Below are positions 48,724 to 50,919 of a DNA stretch of 50,919 bases, piece after piece. How positions within the stretch are numbered: position 1 is the first letter of the stretch; each line of letters starts with the position of its first letter. The position numbers and the translations under genes were made by a program. Origin of the DNA: Pseudomonas nitroreducens TX1. Its GTDB lineage: Bacteria > Pseudomonadota > Gammaproteobacteria > Pseudomonadales > Pseudomonadaceae. The stretch lies in the NCBI RefSeq assembly GCF_000313755.1, contig NZ_AMZB01000114.1, positions 1 to 50,919 on the forward strand, read 5' to 3'. The notes under the pieces are model-generated. The model was not told the DNA's origin. It was given only the letters and a program-made list of their open reading frames with translations, and did not search any database.

Positions 48724-50661
48724 GTGTTTCATCGCGCTCTGCTTTCCGCATCCACCCTCGGCCTGTCCCTGCTCAGCCTGTCCATCGCCTGCGCCAACGC
48801 GGCCGAGACCTACAGCCTGGACACGCCGCACCTGGCCGGCATCGACAACTTCCGCGACATTGCCGGCACCACCACCGCGTACACGACCCGCAACGACGGC
48901 GTGATGCGCTCCGGGGTGTTCTACCGATCCAACGCGCTGACCCCCAGAGGCACGGACCTGGCGGTGCTTGACACCCTCGGCATCGGCGACGTGTTCGACC
49001 TGCGCACCCCGAGTGAAATCGCCGCCACGCCGGACACCCTGCCGGCCGGCGCGACCTACCAGAACATCGACATCATCGGCAGCACCACCTCCGGTGCCGA
49101 CATCACCAGCATTTCGTTCACCAGCGCCGCGCAAGCCGTGGCCATGATGGAGCAGACCAACCGCGCCTTCGTCAACGACGCCGGTATGCGCAGCCAGTTC
49201 GCCACGCTGTTCAACGAACTGGCTGCCGCCGACGGCGCCGCGCTGTTCCACTGCACCGCTGGCAAGGATCGCACCGGCTGGACCGCCGCCGTGCTGTTGA
49301 GCATCGCCGGCGTGGACAGCCAGACCATCATGGACAACTACCTGGCCACCAACGACTACACCGCCGCGCGGATCAAGGCGACGCTGGCGATGCTGCCGGC
49401 GAGCATGGCGGCCATCTACGAGCCGCTGCTGGGTGTACAGGCCAGCTTCCTGCAGGCCGGCCTGGACGAAGTGACCGCCGAATACGGCACGATGGACAAT
49501 TACCTCAAGCACGGGCTCGGCCTGTCCCAGGAAACCATCTACGTGCTGCGCGGCAAGATGGTCTACTACAGCGCCCTGCCAGGCGTCGAAGGCCTCTCCG
49601 GCAACGCCGCCGCCGGTGCCCGGCTGCTGACCCAGCTGCAGAACAGTAGCCTGTCCGGCAACTACACCGCCTACAACTACTACCTGCAATCGGCCATCGA
49701 CGCCGGCACCCTCGGCGGCGTCGAGTCCACCGTCGGTGGCCAGGTGCATGCCGACGCGGCCAGCTACCTGCTGCGCCAGGATGCGCTGATTGACAAGGCC
49801 GCCGCGCCTTATGCCAGCGGCGTCGACCTGAAGGCCGGGCAGACCCGCCTGTGGACCACCGCGCTGGCTGGCTATCAGGGCAACGCCGCCACCTCCAATG
49901 CCGAAAGCAGCAACGAGCACACCCAGGGCATGCTGATCGGCGTGACCCAGCGCTTCTCCGACCAGCTCAGCGGCAATGCCGGTTTCGGCTACAGCAAGGG
50001 CAGCGTCGGCGGCGCCGGAGGTGACGTGGATACCGACCTGACCTTCGTTCGGGGCGGTGCGCGCTTCGCCTTCGACAGCCTGGAGCAAGGGCTGTTCGTC
50101 GACGCCGACCTCAGCTACGGCTGGCTCGACTACGACAGCAAGCGCGACATCGGAGGCGGCCTGGGCAAGGCCAAGGGCGACACCAGCGGCAATCTCAGTG
50201 GCGGCAGCATTGCGCTGGGCTATCGCACGGCGGTATCCACCGTGACCCTGGAACCGAGCGTCGGCTTGCGCTACAGCCACCTGGACCTGGATGGCTTCCA
50301 GGAGAAGGGCAGCGAGTTGGCGCTGGACGTCGACGACATCAGCGAGAACCGCCGCAGCGCCTACGCCAACCTCAAGGCCTCGTTCGCCGCAGCAGAACTG
50401 GGCGGTGGCTGGCAGATGGTGCCGGCGCTGGAAGTCGGTTACGACCATGCACTGGGCGACTACAAGGTCGATAGCGAAGGCCAGTTGCTGGGCCTGGACG
50501 TCTCCCAGCGTGCCGCCTTCGATAACCGCGACCAGTTCAGCGGCGCCTTCAGCCTGACCGCCAGCCAGGGCGACTTCAGTGTCGGTGCCGAGGTTGGCGC
50601 GCTGGGTGGCAGCGGCAGCCATGGTGCCAGCGGTAGCCTGAAGGCCAGCTACCAATTCTGA
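48724..50661 (+). CDS. Tyrosine-phosphatase-like autotransporter
   Basis: This 645-residue protein has a signal peptide (LLSASTLGLSLLSLSIACANA), then a tyrosine/dual-specificity phosphatase-like domain at about 35-260 with NFRDIAGTT, FDLRTPSEIA and the complete P-loop HCTAGKDRTG (Cys177, Arg183). A linker of about 120 residues leads to an autotransporter beta-barrel (about 385-645: QTRLWTTALAGYQG, LIGVTQRFSDQLSGNAGFGY) that ends in the aromatic SLKASYQF. It would place an active phosphatase on the cell surface or release it. GTG start with GAGG upstream; a terminator follows. Phosphotyrosine, phosphoinositide or other phosphate-ester substrates are all possible. Confidence 0.87.
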   Translation: MFHRALLSASTLGLSLLSLSIACANAAETYSLDTPHLAGIDNFRDIAGTTTAYTTRNDGVMRSGVFYRSNALTPRGTDLAVLDTLGIGDVFDLRTPSEIAATPDTLPAGATYQNIDIIGSTTSGADITSISFTSAAQAVAMMEQTNRAFVNDAGMRSQFATLFNELAAADGAALFHCTAGKDRTGWTAAVLLSIAGVDSQTIMDNYLATNDYTAARIKATLAMLPASMAAIYEPLLGVQASFLQAGLDEVTAEYGTMDNYLKHGLGLSQETIYVLRGKMVYYSALPGVEGLSGNAAAGARLLTQLQNSSLSGNYTAYNYYLQSAIDAGTLGGVESTVGGQVHADAASYLLRQDALIDKAAAPYASGVDLKAGQTRLWTTALAGYQGNAATSNAESSNEHTQGMLIGVTQRFSDQLSGNAGFGYSKGSVGGAGGDVDTDLTFVRGGARFAFDSLEQGLFVDADLSYGWLDYDSKRDIGGGLGKAKGDTSGNLSGGSIALGYRTAVSTVTLEPSVGLRYSHLDLDGFQEKGSELALDVDDISENRRSAYANLKASFAAAELGGGWQMVPALEVGYDHALGDYKVDSEGQLLGLDVSQRAAFDNRDQFSGAFSLTASQGDFSVGAEVGALGGSGSHGASGSLKASYQF

Positions 50662-50680
50662 TCGGCATCGCCATGGGCAG

Positions 50681-50718
50681 ACGGCCCGCCGCGTTCCGCG
50701 CGCCGGGCCGTTTGCTTT
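50681..50718 (+). terminator. Rho-independent terminator after the autotransporter gene
   Basis: ACGGCCCG (50681-50688) and CGGGCCGT (50704-50711) pair around a 15-nt loop and are followed by TTGCTTT. Confidence 0.75.
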
Positions 50719-50799
50719 CACAGCGCAGGCCGTGGTGGTGCGGAAATAGCGGGTTGCGTAGGGGCAATGGTCTCCTTGTGAGGTCGTGCCTGCGATTCT

Positions 50800-50919
50800 C
50801 CCTCTCCCCCAGCCCTGGCTACGCGAGCTGCCCGTGCCTGCTGACGTCAAGGTTTCAGGCTGCGCCGTACGGTCCCCTCTCCCGCTTGCGGGAGAGGGGA
50901 CTGGTTGGGTGCCGGCTGA
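50800..50919. repeat. CCCTCTCCC-type repeat at the right edge
   Basis: This is a diverged copy of the repeat at 463-593 in the same orientation. It has CTCCCTCTCCCCCAGCCCTG at its start, a GCCCGTGCC and GGTTTCA middle, and ACGGTCCCCTCTCCC with a complementary GGGAGAGGGGAC near the end. It continues to or past the window edge. Confidence 0.65.

Noticed and set aside
48661..50850. A 729-codon open frame on the minus strand
   Set aside because: It runs antisense to the phosphatase-autotransporter gene and has no recognisable domain, signal peptide or ribosome-binding site.

Overview
The window looks like a chromosomal segment of a Pseudomonas species. Base composition is high in G+C with short AT-rich promoter islands, the gene families are typical of the genus, and the intergenic spaces carry GTAGGAGCG-type REP sequences and CCCTCTCCC-type repeats. 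The only broken genes are the hydrolase cut by the left edge and a truncated glyoxalase-like fragment. I see no rRNA, tRNA, CRISPR array, insertion sequence or prophage.

Layout. 1-1.5 kb: end of a YcaC-type hydrolase and a YghU-type glutathione transferase. 1.8-8.9 kb: an RbsA/RbsC/RbsB-like ABC importer with a sulfite-oxidase-like molybdoenzyme, then a TonB-dependent receptor behind a roughly 250-nt leader. 8.9-12.1 kb: an APC-type permease and a spermidine-synthase-like gene flanked by two DUF3574 genes. 12.5-13.0 kb: a 171-residue protein that is 43% methionine and internally duplicated. 13.1-13.9 kb: an XRE-cupin regulator with a 53-residue partner. 14.0-20.6 kb: a compact six-gene minus-strand operon (THI5/NMT1-like protein, APH-family kinase, rhodanese, TonB receptor, PnuC-type transporter, GntR/UTRA repressor) with a perfect palindrome of HutC/GntR type at its head. 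It looks like an uptake-and-trapping system for a small nutrient, possibly a vitamin or its precursor.

20.8-26 kb: two diguanylate cyclases around a LysR regulator and an agmatine deiminase homologue. 26.5-30 kb: hemN, then a divergent HxlR regulator / FabF-type synthase pair sharing a 23-bp dyad. 29.9-35.4 kb: a small membrane protein, a Rossmann-like protein, an AraC regulator, a glyoxalase remnant, two small unknown proteins, a PNPOx-FNR-ferredoxin fusion and a glutathione transferase. 35.6-42.2 kb: a REP doublet, two translationally coupled LysR paralogues, an EamA exporter, an acetyltransferase, a DyP peroxidase and a LysR/SDR divergent pair.

42.3-50.9 kb: a methyltransferase, an operon of four small exported proteins, an exported protein with three 24-residue repeats, a DinB-like protein, a fosmidomycin-resistance-type MFS pump, a GFA-type zinc protein, and a protein that joins a tyrosine-phosphatase-like domain to an autotransporter barrel. 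The window ends in a second copy of the repeat found near its start.

The most unusual items are the Met-rich duplicated protein (12495-13010), the PnuC/TonB/kinase/THI5 operon with its operator, the phosphatase-autotransporter fusion, the spermidine synthase set between two DUF3574 genes, and the 24-residue-repeat protein. All functional statements rest on reading the sequence and on family knowledge; no database search was run.
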